This document shows positions 49,514-58,779 of a stretch of 64,000 nucleotides of DNA, piece by piece. Each line of letters starts with the position of its first letter. Position 1 is the first letter of the stretch. Where the stretch lies: positions 1-64,000 of the forward strand of contig DATLRX010000057.1 of NCBI GenBank assembly GCA_035534435.1, written 5' to 3'. This stretch comes from Palsa-851 sp035534435. GTDB lineage: Bacteria; Chloroflexota; Dormibacteria; Aeolococcales; Aeolococcaceae. The position numbers were made by a program, and so were the translations under genes. Below the pieces are notes generated by a model that was given only the letters and a program-made list of their open reading frames with translations, did no database searches and was not told the DNA's origin.

Positions 49514-52051
49514 ATGCTCGGGGTCAGCCTGAGAAGTCTGCTCAGCCACAAGCTCCGGCTTGCGCTCACCACCATCGCGGTGATCCTCGGTGTGTCGTTC
49601 GTCGCGGGCACCTTCATCCTCACCGACACCATCAACGCGACATTCACCGGCATCTTCAACACCGCCGAGGCAGGGGTGGCGGTCACCGTGCACGGTCATC
49701 CGATTGCGGGCGAAGGCAAGGGCATCGGCGGCGGGCAGTACCATCCCGTCCCCACGTCATTGCTCGCCACGGTGCGCGCCGTTCCGGGTGTCAAGGATGC
49801 AGTCGGAAACATCTTCCGCAACGGCGCGACCCTGATCGGGAGCGACGGGAAACCCATCGGCGGCAACGGTCCGCCGACATTCGGCGCCGGCTGGATCACC
49901 GACAAAGGCATCTCTCCGTACCACCTGCGCAGCGGTCGTGCTCCGACGCAACCGACCGACGTCGTCGTGGACGCGGGCACCGCGACGAAGAACAATCTCT
50001 CGGTGGGTGAGTCCATCCCCATCGTGTTTCAGGGTGGCGTCGAGCAGCACTTCACGATCTCCGGTATTGCGGGATACGGCAGCTCGGACAATCTCGGCGG
50101 CGCGACGATCGTGCTCTTCAGCGAGGCCACGGCCGCGCAGGTGATGAACACCCAGGGCAAGTACGACAGCATCCTCGTGAGCGCTGACAGTGGCGTCACG
50201 GATGTCGTGCTGCGTGAGCGCATCGCGCAGGCACTCCCCGGCTACGCCGAGGCGGAGACGGGTCAGCAGGCAGCGCAGGAAGCAGAGCAGAGCACCGAGA
50301 ACACGATCAGCACGTTCATCGGCACGCCGCTGCTCATCTTCGCCTTCATCTCGCTGTTCGTCGGCTCGTTCCTGATCATCAACACATTCAACATCCTCGT
50401 CGCGCAGCGCACGCGAGAGCTGGCATTGCTCCGCGCGCTGGGTGCGACGCGGGCGCAGGTGCTGCGGTCGGTCCTCATCGAGGCGGCCCTGACCGGGATC
50501 GTCGCGTCGATCCTCGGTTTCGCGGTCGGCATCCTCATCGCCAAAGCGCTGCTCTCCGTCTTCGGGTCGGCGTCGACCGCGGGCATCACGCTGCTGCCGC
50601 GCACGCTGGTCATCGCCGTGCTCGTCGGCACGATCGTCACGGTCATCGCCGCCTCCCTCCCGGCTCGCCGAGCCACGAAGATCTCGCCGGTCGAGGCGCT
50701 CGCCGAGGCGCTCCCGGAGACACAGCCGCTGCCGCGACGTCGCATCGTCACCGGGCTCGTCGTCTTCCTGCTCGGATGCGCCGCGCTCGGCGTCGGGTTG
50801 TCCACATCGAGCGACGCGAAGTTGCAGCTCATCGGCGCGGGGTTCCTCGCGGTGTTCGTCGGTGTGGCTCTGCTGGCGCCGCTTCTGGTGGTGCCCGTCG
50901 CGATCGTGCTCGGCTGGCCGGTGCGACATCTCCGCGGCGCCCCCGGCATCCTCGCCGGCGAGAACGCGCGACGCAACCCGCGTCGCACGGCGTTGACCGC
51001 CGCGGCGCTGATGATCGGTCTCGCGCTCGTCACGATGGTCGCGGTGCTCACCGACTCGCTGCGGGTCTCCACCAACGATGCGATCGAGGGCGCGTTCCGC
51101 GCCAACTTCATCGTCTTCACCGAAGGCCCGGACTTCAGCACGCAGGCGGCGCAGACGCTCTCTGCAGACCCCGCATTGAGCGACGTCACCGAGGTACGCG
51201 GCACATCGGTCCTCATCGGCGGCAGCTCCCAGAGCATCGCGGCCATCGACCCCACCAACCTGGGCCGCGTGCTGACGCTGAACATGGTGTCCGGCGAGGC
51301 AGCAACGATCGCATCGACCGACACTGCGATCGTGGACCAAACGGAGGCCACGGCGTCGAAGGTGCACGTCGGTCAGATGGTGACCTTCAACTTCCCGCAG
51401 GGTTCCGCGGTCCGGATCCGCGTCGGCGGGATCTACACGGCCAACGCGCTCGTGAGCGGCTACATCGTGTCGATCGCGACCATGGCGCCGCAGGTGCCGA
51501 CGCAGCTCGACGACATCCTGCTTGCCAATGCCGCTCCCGGAGTGTCGGAGAGTCAGGCGGAGCAGGCGCTCATGCACGACGTCCGCGCGTTTCCGTTGCT
51601 CAAGGCGATGAGCCGGTCCGAGTACCGCGCGTTCGTCGGTTCGCAGCTCGACAGCTTCCTCAACCTGATCTACGTGTTGCTCGCGTTCGCGATCATCATC
51701 GCCGTGCTCGGCATCGCCAACACGCTCATCCTGAGCGTGCTCGAACGGACACGCGAGATCGGCGTGCTGCGCGCACTCGGGATGACACGCTCGCAGACGC
51801 GTTCGATGGTGCGCTGGGAGTCCGTGATCATCTCGCTGCTCGGTGCCGTGCTCGGGTTGAGCGTCGGCCTCGGTCTCGGTATCGCGGTGACCGGTTCACT
51901 GCACGACCTCGGCATCACACAGGTGTCGGTGCCCGGAGGGAACCTCGCGATCTATGCCGTGGCTGCGGGCGCCTTCGGCGTCCTGGCCGCGATCTTCCCG
52001 ACGATCCGCGCGTCACGCGTCGACATCCTGCGGGCGATCACGGTCGAGTAG
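49514..52051 (+). CDS. FtsX-family ABC permease, two FtsX units
   Basis: 845 aa. A first membrane helix is followed by a MacB-like extracytoplasmic domain (to about 250) and a three-helix FtsX unit with RTRELALLRALGATRAQVLR. A second extracytoplasmic domain and a second FtsX unit ending in RTREIGVLRALGMTRSQTR complete it. Two units in one chain let it work as a single permease subunit. Likely moves lipoproteins, peptides or drugs, or transmits force to cell-wall enzymes; the substrate is not evident. The ATG has no strong Shine-Dalgarno site. Confidence 0.9.
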   Translation: MLGVSLRSLLSHKLRLALTTIAVILGVSFVAGTFILTDTINATFTGIFNTAEAGVAVTVHGHPIAGEGKGIGGGQYHPVPTSLLATVRAVPGVKDAVGNIFRNGATLIGSDGKPIGGNGPPTFGAGWITDKGISPYHLRSGRAPTQPTDVVVDAGTATKNNLSVGESIPIVFQGGVEQHFTISGIAGYGSSDNLGGATIVLFSEATAAQVMNTQGKYDSILVSADSGVTDVVLRERIAQALPGYAEAETGQQAAQEAEQSTENTISTFIGTPLLIFAFISLFVGSFLIINTFNILVAQRTRELALLRALGATRAQVLRSVLIEAALTGIVASILGFAVGILIAKALLSVFGSASTAGITLLPRTLVIAVLVGTIVTVIAASLPARRATKISPVEALAEALPETQPLPRRRIVTGLVVFLLGCAALGVGLSTSSDAKLQLIGAGFLAVFVGVALLAPLLVVPVAIVLGWPVRHLRGAPGILAGENARRNPRRTALTAAALMIGLALVTMVAVLTDSLRVSTNDAIEGAFRANFIVFTEGPDFSTQAAQTLSADPALSDVTEVRGTSVLIGGSSQSIAAIDPTNLGRVLTLNMVSGEAATIASTDTAIVDQTEATASKVHVGQMVTFNFPQGSAVRIRVGGIYTANALVSGYIVSIATMAPQVPTQLDDILLANAAPGVSESQAEQALMHDVRAFPLLKAMSRSEYRAFVGSQLDSFLNLIYVLLAFAIIIAVLGIANTLILSVLERTREIGVLRALGMTRSQTRSMVRWESVIISLLGAVLGLSVGLGLGIAVTGSLHDLGITQVSVPGGNLAIYAVAAGAFGVLAAIFPTIRASRVDILRAITVE

Positions 52052-52064
52052 AAGCGATAACCCC

Positions 52065-52081
52065 GCTGACGTGCCGTCAGC
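52065..52081. terminator. bidirectional hairpin between convergent genes
   Basis: GCTGACG (52065-52071), loop TGC, CGTCAGC (52075-52081): a perfect 7-bp stem between the FtsX stop and the nickel transporter stop, overlapping the latter. No T-run, so the termination strength is uncertain. Confidence 0.45.
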
Positions 52082-53177
52082 CGGACCGCCGCTGGGACGA
52101 CGCTGCCCGTTCCCACCGCTGCTCGATGCGGCCGAATCGCCAGATCGCGAGGGCAGCGGCCCAGGTGATGACGAACAGGCCGACGATGATGAACCCGGCC
52201 TCGTTGATGTTGAAGTTCGACATGAAATCCCAGAAGCCACCGGAGAACTTGAGCTGCGATGCAAGCAGTCCGAAGATCTCGATCGTGCCGATGAGCACCG
52301 CCACCACCACCGAGAGTCCCGTGATGGTGATGTTGTAGTAGACCTTGCGCACGGGCTTCGAGAACGCCCACCCGTAGGCGAAGTTCATGAAGGAGCCGTC
52401 GAGCGTGTCGAGCGTCGCCATGCCGGCAGCGAACAGGATCGGCAGGCTCAGCACCGCGTACCAGGGAAGGCCGGCCGTGGCCACGCCCGCGGTCGCCGCG
52501 AGCAGCGCCACCTCAGTCGCCGTGTCGAAGCCGAGTCCGAAGAGCACGCCGACCGGATACATCTGCCAGGGACTCTTGATCGCCCGCATCAGCTTGCCGA
52601 AAAAGCGCGTCATGAGCCCGCGCGCGTTCAACTGCTGCTCGAGCTCCTCGTCGTTGTAGCGGCCGCGACGCATCTCGAGAAACACCTTGACGATCCCGAC
52701 GAGGATCACCAGGTTGAGCGCGGCGATGAGGTAGAGGAAGGAGCCCGACACCGCGGTGCCGATGATGCCGCCGAACGTCGCGACCGTCGAGTTGGAGCTG
52801 CTGACCTCAGTGACGATCGCGCGGGCTGCGAACGTCAACCCGATCCCGAGCACGAAGACGACGCTCGAGTGACCGAGCGAGAACCAGAAGCCCACCGACA
52901 TCGGCCGCTTGCCCTCGGACATCAGCTTTCGGGTCGTGTTGTCGATGGCTGAGATGTGATCCGCGTCGAACGCGTGCCGGAGCCCGAGCGTGTAGGCGGT
53001 CACTGCGACGCCGATGCCGAGAAACTTGGAGTGCTCGGGAAGGATCGCGAGGATGAACACGCCCCAGCCCACGACGTACAGGCCGATGATGAAACCGACC
53101 ATGCCGCCGACCCTGCCCCACTCGCGCGGCGTCAGCGAGCCGCGGATCCGGGTCAGGCGAGACGGCGTCGCGGCCAT
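52077..53177 (-). CDS. nickel/cobalt transporter, NiCoT (HoxN/NixA) family
   Basis: 366 aa, eight membrane helices. Family signature RHAFDADHISAIDN in helix 2, then FSLGHSSVV and LGFDTATEVALL. High-affinity Ni2+ or Co2+ uptake. Strong Shine-Dalgarno AAGGAGG 7 nt before the ATG at 53177. A -10 TACGCT (53220-53225, minus) and a CCTGA/TCAGG inverted repeat (53198-53210) sit in the leader. It diverges from a Fur-family regulator gene, a probable controller. Confidence 0.93.
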   Translation of the reverse strand: MAATPSRLTRIRGSLTPREWGRVGGMVGFIIGLYVVGWGVFILAILPEHSKFLGIGVAVTAYTLGLRHAFDADHISAIDNTTRKLMSEGKRPMSVGFWFSLGHSSVVFVLGIGLTFAARAIVTEVSSSNSTVATFGGIIGTAVSGSFLYLIAALNLVILVGIVKVFLEMRRGRYNDEELEQQLNARGLMTRFFGKLMRAIKSPWQMYPVGVLFGLGFDTATEVALLAATAGVATAGLPWYAVLSLPILFAAGMATLDTLDGSFMNFAYGWAFSKPVRKVYYNITITGLSVVVAVLIGTIEIFGLLASQLKFSGGFWDFMSNFNINEAGFIIVGLFVITWAAALAIWRFGRIEQRWERAASSQRRSG

Positions 53178-53197
53178 GTTGGCGTCCTCCTTGTCCC

Positions 53198-53210
53198 CCT
53201 GAACGTCAGG
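53198..53210. promoter_or_regulatory. inverted repeat in the nickel transporter leader
   Basis: CCTGA, spacer ACG, TCAGG, just downstream of the predicted transcription start (-10 TACGCT at 53220-53225, minus strand). Possible operator for the divergent Fur-family protein; short, so only suggestive. Confidence 0.35.
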
Positions 53211-53298
53211 AGCCCGCCCAGCGTATCAAAACGCGACCAGCACGCAATAGCGTCCAGGAGCCATCTGCACCGTCCGCGCCGCAGCCTCAGATGGCGGC

Positions 53299-53304
53299 TA
53301 TCCT
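53299..53304 (+). promoter_or_regulatory. -10 element for the Fur-family gene (leaderless)
   Basis: TATCCT, 6 nt before the ATG at 53311. Confidence 0.5.
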
Positions 53305-53310
53305 TGGGAT

Positions 53311-53751
53311 ATGGCGCCCACCACTGTCGATGAGCTCGTGGCGCAACTCCGCGATGGCGGCTCGAGGGTCACCACCGCCCGCCGTCTCGTGCTCACGGCC
53401 CTCGTCCAGGGCGCCAGCCACCCCACCGCCGAGGAGCTGCTGGCGGCGGTTCGCACGCTCGCGCCCGACGTCCACGCCTCCACGGTGTATCGCAACCTCG
53501 AGGAGCTCGAGCGCCTCGGCGTCGTCATCCACAACCACCTCGGGCACGGCGCGGCCACCTACCACCTGGCGACCGAGGCCCACGGGCACCTCGTCTGCGA
53601 GGTCTGCGGCGACACGATCGAGGCCCCCGATGACCTGTTCGCGGCCATGGCCGAGGGCGCCAAGCGGCGCCTCGGCTTCGAGCTTCGCCCGTACCACTTC
53701 GCCGTCCTCGGCGTGTGCGCGGCGTGTGCGCAGGCGGGCACCGGCGCCTGA
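53311..53751 (+). CDS. Fur-family metalloregulator
   Basis: 146 aa. A winged helix (RVTTARRLVLTAL ... HASTVYRNLEELERLGVV) is followed by a dimer/metal domain with His-rich HNHLGHGAATYHL and AHGHLVCEVCGD, plus a C-terminal CAAC. The two CxxC pairs make the structural zinc site. Could be Fur, Zur, Nur or PerR type. Lying between a nickel/cobalt importer and a CDF exporter, a nickel- or zinc-sensing role is most likely. Confidence 0.88.
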   Translation: MAPTTVDELVAQLRDGGSRVTTARRLVLTALVQGASHPTAEELLAAVRTLAPDVHASTVYRNLEELERLGVVIHNHLGHGAATYHLATEAHGHLVCEVCGDTIEAPDDLFAAMAEGAKRRLGFELRPYHFAVLGVCAACAQAGTGA

Positions 53752-53768
53752 GGTTGCCACAGGCAGGC

Positions 53769-54710
53769 CTAGTCGCTGCTCCTGCTGCGCTCAGGCACGA
53801 GCCGCTCGACCTTGAGGAATTCCGGGGGTGCATGGTCGACCTGCAGGGTCGTGTGCTCGACGTGGAAGCGATCCTCGAGGAACCGCTCCAGCTCGAGCCG
53901 GATCGCGTGGCAGTCGTCCCTGGGATGCACGAGCACGTGGGCCGAGAGCGAGGGGAAACCCGACGTCAGCTCCCAGACGTGGAGATCGTGGACGTTGACC
54001 ACGTGGGCGTGCGCGGCGAGCGCGCTGCCGATCTCCTCCGGGTCGAGGTCCGCCGGCGACGCCTCGAGCAGCACGCGCCCCGCCTTGCCGAGCAGCCGCA
54101 CGCCCGCATAGACCATCAGGCACGCGACCAGCAGCGAGGCGAGCGCATCGGCGCGTTCGAACCCGGTCGTGACGATCACCACACCGGCGACCAGCGTGCC
54201 GATCAGCGCGTAGAGGTCCGTGAGGATGTGCCGGAAGCTCGCCTCGATGTTGAGGCTCCGCCGGTTCGCGCGCGACAGCTGCCACGTGACCCCGAGGTTC
54301 ACCACGACTCCCGCGGCTGCCGTCGCGATCACCGCGCCGCCCTGCACCGACGGCGGTGACGCGACGCGCAGCACCGCCTCGAAGATGAGCACGGCGGCGA
54401 GCATCAGGAGCGTCGCTCCGCTGACGAGGGCCGCGAGGATTTCCGCCCGTTTCAGCCCGAAGGTGAGTCCGCCCTCCGGCGGCCGCTGCGCGAGGCGAAC
54501 CGCGATCAGCGACACGCCGAGTGCGGCGACGTCGGTGAGCATGTGTCCGGCGTCCGAAAGCAGCGCGAGTGACCGTGCCAGGACGCCGATCACCACCTCG
54601 GCCACCATGAACGCGGCGATCAGGCAGAGTGCTGCGACCAGCGATCCCTGATCCGTCTCCGCGCCGGACGGATGAGCGTGATGCGAATCGGCGTCGTGCG
54701 GCAGTGACAC
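53769..54710 (-). CDS. cation diffusion facilitator (CzcD-like metal exporter)
   Basis: 313 aa. A His/Asp-rich N-terminus (HDADSHHAHP), six helices, SLALLSDAGHMLTDVAAL (HxxxD metal site in helix 2), HILTDLYALIG (helix 5 site) and a C-terminal cytoplasmic domain with VHDLHVWELTSG. Exports Zn2+, Co2+, Cd2+ or Ni2+. GTG start at 54710 with a TAGGGT -10 hexamer 6 nt upstream. Converges with the Fur-family gene. Confidence 0.92.
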   Translation of the reverse strand: MSLPHDADSHHAHPSGAETDQGSLVAALCLIAAFMVAEVVIGVLARSLALLSDAGHMLTDVAALGVSLIAVRLAQRPPEGGLTFGLKRAEILAALVSGATLLMLAAVLIFEAVLRVASPPSVQGGAVIATAAAGVVVNLGVTWQLSRANRRSLNIEASFRHILTDLYALIGTLVAGVVIVTTGFERADALASLLVACLMVYAGVRLLGKAGRVLLEASPADLDPEEIGSALAAHAHVVNVHDLHVWELTSGFPSLSAHVLVHPRDDCHAIRLELERFLEDRFHVEHTTLQVDHAPPEFLKVERLVPERSRSSD

Positions 54711-54716
54711 AGCCTC

Positions 54717-54722
54717 ACCCTA
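54717..54722 (-). promoter_or_regulatory. -10 element for the CDF gene (leaderless)
   Basis: TAGGGT on the minus strand, 6 nt before the GTG at 54710; it overlaps the stop codon of the upstream methyltransferase gene. Confidence 0.45.
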
Positions 54723-55637
54723 CGCCCCGACATCCCACCACAGCGTCACGATCGGTTCCGTAGGAGGCCGCACGGCCCAGAGGCCGTCGTCATACATGAG
54801 ACGGTCGCCGAGCGCTGCCGCAACCTCGGCATCGCGACTCGCGTCAAGGCACAGCCGGCGCCGGATCGAAGCCACGGCATCCTCGCGCCGCGCGTAGCCA
54901 CCGGCGCCGGGTTCCGTGGGTGCGCTGCGCCGGCGCACCGGGAGTCCGAGGCCACGGAGCAGGGAGACGGCGTCAGCGGCGTCCGGTCGCGATGGACGCT
55001 CGAGCCCGTGAAACCGCAGCCAGAGGTCTGCCATCCACGACGTCGGGTGCCGGCGCGTGATCTCCATCACCACGCGGTGTCGCGCATGCTTGTGCAGCGC
55101 AAGCGCAAACGGGGCAAGATCGCCCACGTTGTACGCGACATGGTTGCAGACGACGACATCCACAACCGGGGTGCGCCGTTCGACGTCCGGCCACACGCCC
55201 CTGATGCTCCGAACAGAGACACCGACGCGACGCGCCTGACGGCGAAACTCGGACAGCAAAGCGGCCGACGAGTCGACGCCGATGATCAACGAGCATCGCG
55301 GATGCAGCGGCAACGACGCGGCGCCGGTGCCGACGCCGACGTCGAGCACGGTGCCGTTCACCGGCAGCCCCTCGAGCGCGCGCCGGTTCGCATACGTGAG
55401 CTCACCGGGCTTGACGCGCTCGACTCGCGTGCGGAACGGCTCCACGGGGAATCCCCACGGCGATTCCGGCGCGGCGGCAAGGATCGCCTCGGGGAGCACC
55501 CACGTCCGCATCGCGTCTCGCCACTGCTGCGGATCCACAGACGGATCATGCGACAGCGCCCGCCATCCGCTGCGGCTCCAGCAGTAACCCCGTTGCGGCG
55601 CAAGGCGTTCCAGATCCGCCGGTTGCGTGTCCCCCAC
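54720..55637 (-). CDS. class I SAM-dependent methyltransferase
   Basis: 305 aa. SAM loop VLDVGVGTGAASL near residue 95, IIGVDSSAALL (second strand acid), VVCNHVAYNVGDL (motif after strand 4). An N-terminal 85-residue extension and a distinct C-terminal part (WDVGA end). Substrate unknown. Start GTG at 55637 is the first in frame; an ATG 42 codons later is possible. Confidence 0.78.
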   Translation of the reverse strand: MGDTQPADLERLAPQRGYCWSRSGWRALSHDPSVDPQQWRDAMRTWVLPEAILAAAPESPWGFPVEPFRTRVERVKPGELTYANRRALEGLPVNGTVLDVGVGTGAASLPLHPRCSLIIGVDSSAALLSEFRRQARRVGVSVRSIRGVWPDVERRTPVVDVVVCNHVAYNVGDLAPFALALHKHARHRVVMEITRRHPTSWMADLWLRFHGLERPSRPDAADAVSLLRGLGLPVRRRSAPTEPGAGGYARREDAVASIRRRLCLDASRDAEVAAALGDRLMYDDGLWAVRPPTEPIVTLWWDVGA

Positions 55638-55661
55638 GTCCGGACTCGGAGGGCAGCAGGC

Positions 55662-56810
55662 ATGGCACGGCGCGGAAGGGTCGGGGTCGTCGCGGCGATC
55701 GCAACGCTCGCGCTCGCCGGCTGCGCCTCGAGGGCGGCGCGGCCCAGCGCGGTCGCGACCACGTCACCGACGCCCGCGCCAGCGACGGCGTCCGCCGCAA
55801 CCCCGGCGCCGTCGCTGCCGATCCCCGCCGGGTTTCAACCGGTAGCGCTCAGCGCCATCAGCGAGAACGACTTCTGGGTGCTCGGCCGGTCACCATGCGC
55901 CACGGTGCTCGGATGCCCGACGGAGATCCTCCACACCGTCGATGGCGGTGCGACGTTCGAGCGCATCACGGCGCCCGCGACCATCTGTCTCACCGGAGCA
56001 CCACCGGGCGGCGGACCACCGACGGTTCGCGACCTTCGCTTTGCGAACGCGTTGGACGGCTGGGTATTCGGCGACGGCCCTGCGTGGTCGACACACGACG
56101 GCGGCGAGCACTGGGCCGAGCTCGATTTCAACTGGACGTTTCTGCAGATCGAGCCCGGCGCCAACGGATGGGTCTACGCGACGGTTCAGATCTGCTCGAA
56201 CCCCGCTGACACGTCAACCTGCACCGACTTTGTGATGCGGTCACCGGCTCACGACGAGGAGTGGTCTCAGCTGGCGATACCGGACAATCCGGCAGGACGA
56301 CCCGTGATCGGCGTCCACGGCGACACCGTCTGGGTGATGTACTTCGGCCGCAGCACCGGGCTCGCGTGGACATCCCACGACGACGGCAGGATCTGGCAAC
56401 ACGCTTCGATGGCGTGCGAACCCGACCTCGGCGGTACGTTCGATCCGGTGAGCACGACGGTCATCTGGGCGTTCTGTGCGACTGGGACGCAGGGCGGACC
56501 GGCGCTGTCGACCAACGGCGGTGCGACCTACGCATTGAAGAACGGACCGCCCAACGACTTCTGGAACGGTGCGACGGTCGCGGCGCAGTCGGCGCAGAAG
56601 GCATTCGTCGGCGCCGGCAACAGTGCCATCCAGGTGACGACGAACGGCGGCCTCACGTATCAGACCCTCCCCCAGTTCCCGACCGCGTTGTGGATCGGGT
56701 TCACCGACTCTGCGGTCGGTTACGTGATCACCGAGGACGACATCACGCTCACTTCCCGACTCTGGCGAACGACCGATGGGGGCAGCGTCTGGAAGCTCGT
56801 TACCCTGTGA
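55662..56810 (+). CDS. exported lipoprotein with YCF48/sortilin-like beta-propeller
   Basis: 382 aa. Signal peptide with lipobox LALAGC, a Pro/Ala/Thr spacer (to about 55), then repeated Asp-box-type blades (HTVDGGATFERI, STHDGGEHWAEL, TSHDDGRIWQHA, STNGGATYAL, TTNGGLTYQTL, TTDGGSVWKL). This is the Asp-box/BNR repeat of sialidase- or Ycf48-like propellers, often a scaffold or binding domain, not an enzyme. Six such blades are visible. GGAGGG 8 nt before the ATG. Confidence 0.82.
   Translation: MARRGRVGVVAAIATLALAGCASRAARPSAVATTSPTPAPATASAATPAPSLPIPAGFQPVALSAISENDFWVLGRSPCATVLGCPTEILHTVDGGATFERITAPATICLTGAPPGGGPPTVRDLRFANALDGWVFGDGPAWSTHDGGEHWAELDFNWTFLQIEPGANGWVYATVQICSNPADTSTCTDFVMRSPAHDEEWSQLAIPDNPAGRPVIGVHGDTVWVMYFGRSTGLAWTSHDDGRIWQHASMACEPDLGGTFDPVSTTVIWAFCATGTQGGPALSTNGGATYALKNGPPNDFWNGATVAAQSAQKAFVGAGNSAIQVTTNGGLTYQTLPQFPTALWIGFTDSAVGYVITEDDITLTSRLWRTTDGGSVWKLVTL
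56801..56806 (+). promoter_or_regulatory. -10 element for the VOC gene (leaderless)
   Basis: TACCCT, 6 nt before the GTG at 56813; it lies inside the last codons of the propeller gene and favours the second of two in-frame GTGs. Confidence 0.45.
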
Positions 56811-56812
56811 GC

Positions 56813-57250
56813 GTGACGACCGACCCTGTTGACCCCGCTGCATTTCCTGGCCCCGCCGAGCTCACGCATCTGCTCGTCGTGTCCGACATCGCTCGCTCCG
56901 TCGCCTTCTATCGCGACGTCGTCGGTGCCGAGCTGTTCCGCGAGTACGGCGGCACGAGTGCCGTGTTCCGGCTCGCGGGCACGTGGTTGCTGCTCGTCAC
57001 CGGAGGTGGTCCCACCGCCGACAAGCCCACCGTCACGTTCGCACCGCCCCACGACCCGAACAGTGTCAGCAGTGAGATGACGTTCCGGGTCGGTGACTGC
57101 CGCGCCGTGTACGCCTCGCTCAAGGAACGCGGCGCGGTGTTTCTCACCCCACCCGTCGACCACGGTTACGAGGTTCGCTGCTTCTTCCGCGACCCCGACG
57201 GGCACCTGCTCGAGCTCAGCGAGGTGTCGTCCCCCGCGTCGCCGGGTTAG
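56813..57250 (+). CDS. VOC-superfamily (glyoxalase/bleomycin-resistance-like) protein
   Basis: 145 aa. Paired beta-alpha-beta-beta-beta units; THLLVVSDIARSVAFYRDVV begins the first, and the C-terminal FRDPDGHLLELSEV carries a metal-ligand Glu. May be a dioxygenase, lyase or binding protein. GTG at 56813 chosen by the -10 spacing; an in-frame GTG at 56807 adds two residues. Stop codons overlap the convergent usp gene by 4 bp. Confidence 0.82.
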   Translation: MTTDPVDPAAFPGPAELTHLLVVSDIARSVAFYRDVVGAELFREYGGTSAVFRLAGTWLLLVTGGGPTADKPTVTFAPPHDPNSVSSEMTFRVGDCRAVYASLKERGAVFLTPPVDHGYEVRCFFRDPDGHLLELSEVSSPASPG

Positions 57251-57675
57251 GGCTTCCTGTGCGGGACGACCAGAACCGGGCAGGGCGCGATCTGGAGCAG
57301 CCGGTGCGCGACGCTGCCGAGCAACAGCCCGCGGAGCGGTCCGCTCCCGACGCTGCCGAGAACGATCAGATCCGCCTGGGCCGTGGTCGCGGCAGCCGCG
57401 ATCGGGTGCGCGGGACCGCTGATGGTGACCTGGTCCACCTCGAACGACACATCGATGCCCTCCGCCTGCAGCTTCGAGACCTGTGCCCCGATCCGAGTCT
57501 TGATCTCGGGTTCAAGCGCCTGCGCGTGGTGAGCGCCGCCGTGCCCCGGTACCAGCTCATCGACGTACACGACGACCATTCGCGCCTTCTGGTCGACCGC
57601 GAGACCCTTCGCGAATTCCAGTGCCCGGTCGCCGGCCGCGGAGCCGTCGGTTGCAGCCAGGATGACCTTGAACAT
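57247..57675 (-). CDS. universal stress protein (UspA family)
   Basis: 142 aa. ILAATDGSAAGDRALEFA and the ATP-binding G-2x-G-9x-G(S) motif GSVGSGPLRGLLLGSVAHRL with CPVLVVP. ATP-binding class of Usp, induced in stress or stasis. Shine-Dalgarno GAGGTG before the ATG at 57675. Confidence 0.92.
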   Translation of the reverse strand: MFKVILAATDGSAAGDRALEFAKGLAVDQKARMVVVYVDELVPGHGGAHHAQALEPEIKTRIGAQVSKLQAEGIDVSFEVDQVTISGPAHPIAAAATTAQADLIVLGSVGSGPLRGLLLGSVAHRLLQIAPCPVLVVPHRKP

Positions 57676-57725
57676 GTCTCACCTCGTTGAACCCCTGACG
57701 ATGCCCCCAGCATGTGATCGTGCGC

Positions 57726-58034
57726 CTACGGGTGCAGGGCGTGCACGCCGGCCGCCGTCGCGCAGGCTCCGACCACGACCACGAGGAACGGCGCACGCAG
57801 CCCGACGAGGAGGAAGGCGACCGCGAGGCCCGCAGCGCGCGAGTCGAGCAGGAGGTGGCTGCCCGTCGCGAACACGGAGACTGCGATGAGTGCGCTCAGC
57901 AACGTCACAGGGAGCGCCTCAAGCACTCGCCTCGCCATCGGTGACTCGAGCAGCCGCGCGGGGACGACGTAGCCGGCGAGCTTGAGCGCGACACAGCCGG
58001 CCGACGCGATGATCACGGCGATCCACAGCTTCAT
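57726..58034 (-). CDS. azlD: AzlD-family branched-chain amino acid exporter subunit
   Basis: 102 aa, four hydrophobic helices (LWIAVIIASAGCVALKL ..., ALPVTLLSALIAVSVF). The usual small partner of AzlC. The ATG overlaps the azlC stop (ATGA at 58031-58034). Confidence 0.85.
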   Translation of the reverse strand: MKLWIAVIIASAGCVALKLAGYVVPARLLESPMARRVLEALPVTLLSALIAVSVFATGSHLLLDSRAAGLAVAFLLVGLRAPFLVVVVGACATAAGVHALHP

Positions 58035-58729
58035 CGGCTGAACGCCAGCAGGAGCGCGACGCCGAGAAGACCGCCGACCAGGATCGGCGCGCCGACCGGG
58101 ACAAACGGCACGGTCAGCAGCGCGATGGCCCCTGCCGCGAGTGCCGTCAACCGCATCCGAGCACTGGTGAGCCTGGGCGCCAGCAGCGCCGTGAACGCGG
58201 CGGGACCCGCGACATCGAGCCCGGTGGCGGCCGGGGATCCGAGGGCATTGCCTGCGAACGCGCCGACGATCGTCGAGAGGTTCCAGAGGACGTAGACGGT
58301 CAACGCCGTCGCCCAGAACGCCCAGGCCGCGTAGCCGGCAGATGCCTCGGTGACGGCCATCGCCGTGCTCTCGTCGATCGTCACCTCCGCCATGAGCAGG
58401 CGGCGCCATCCCGTGGGACGGAGCAGCGCGTTGATCCGCGCCGCGTACAGCCCGTTGCGAGTGCCGAGCAGCAGCGCCGTGCCGACCGCGGAGAAGAGCG
58501 AGCCTCCGCCGCCGATGACGCTCACGAGCGCGAACTGCGATGCTCCCGAGAACAGCACGAGCGAGAGCAGGCAGATCTGCGCGAGGTTGAGGTGCGTCTC
58601 GACGGAGACCGCACCGAACGAGAGACCGAACGGAACGACGCTGACCCCGATCGTGACCGCGCGGTTGCGGATGCGGCGATGCGCAGCAGCGCGCAGCGCA
58701 TCCCGGTGATCGTTGTTCGGCGCAGACAT
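58031..58729 (-). CDS. azlC: AzlC-family branched-chain amino acid exporter subunit
   Basis: 232 aa. VVPFGLSFGAVSVE, LVLFSGASQFALVSVIGGG and ARINALLRPTGWRRLL match AzlC/YgaZ. With AzlD it exports valine, leucine or methionine-like amino acids. ATG at 58729; a TAGGCT hexamer (58740-58745) lies 10 nt upstream, giving a leader of a few nucleotides. Confidence 0.88.
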   Translation of the reverse strand: MSAPNNDHRDALRAAAHRRIRNRAVTIGVSVVPFGLSFGAVSVETHLNLAQICLLSLVLFSGASQFALVSVIGGGGSLFSAVGTALLLGTRNGLYAARINALLRPTGWRRLLMAEVTIDESTAMAVTEASAGYAAWAFWATALTVYVLWNLSTIVGAFAGNALGSPAATGLDVAGPAAFTALLAPRLTSARMRLTALAAGAIALLTVPFVPVGAPILVGGLLGVALLLAFSR

Positions 58730-58779
58730 CGAACCGCAAAGCCTAGGGAAACGCTCGCGATTCGCGCGCGGCGATCGCG

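Noticed and set aside
53178..53310. Cobalamin or NiCo riboswitch before the nickel/cobalt transporter
   Set aside because: The space is short and contains no B12-box or NiCo-type stems; only a 5-bp inverted repeat is seen.
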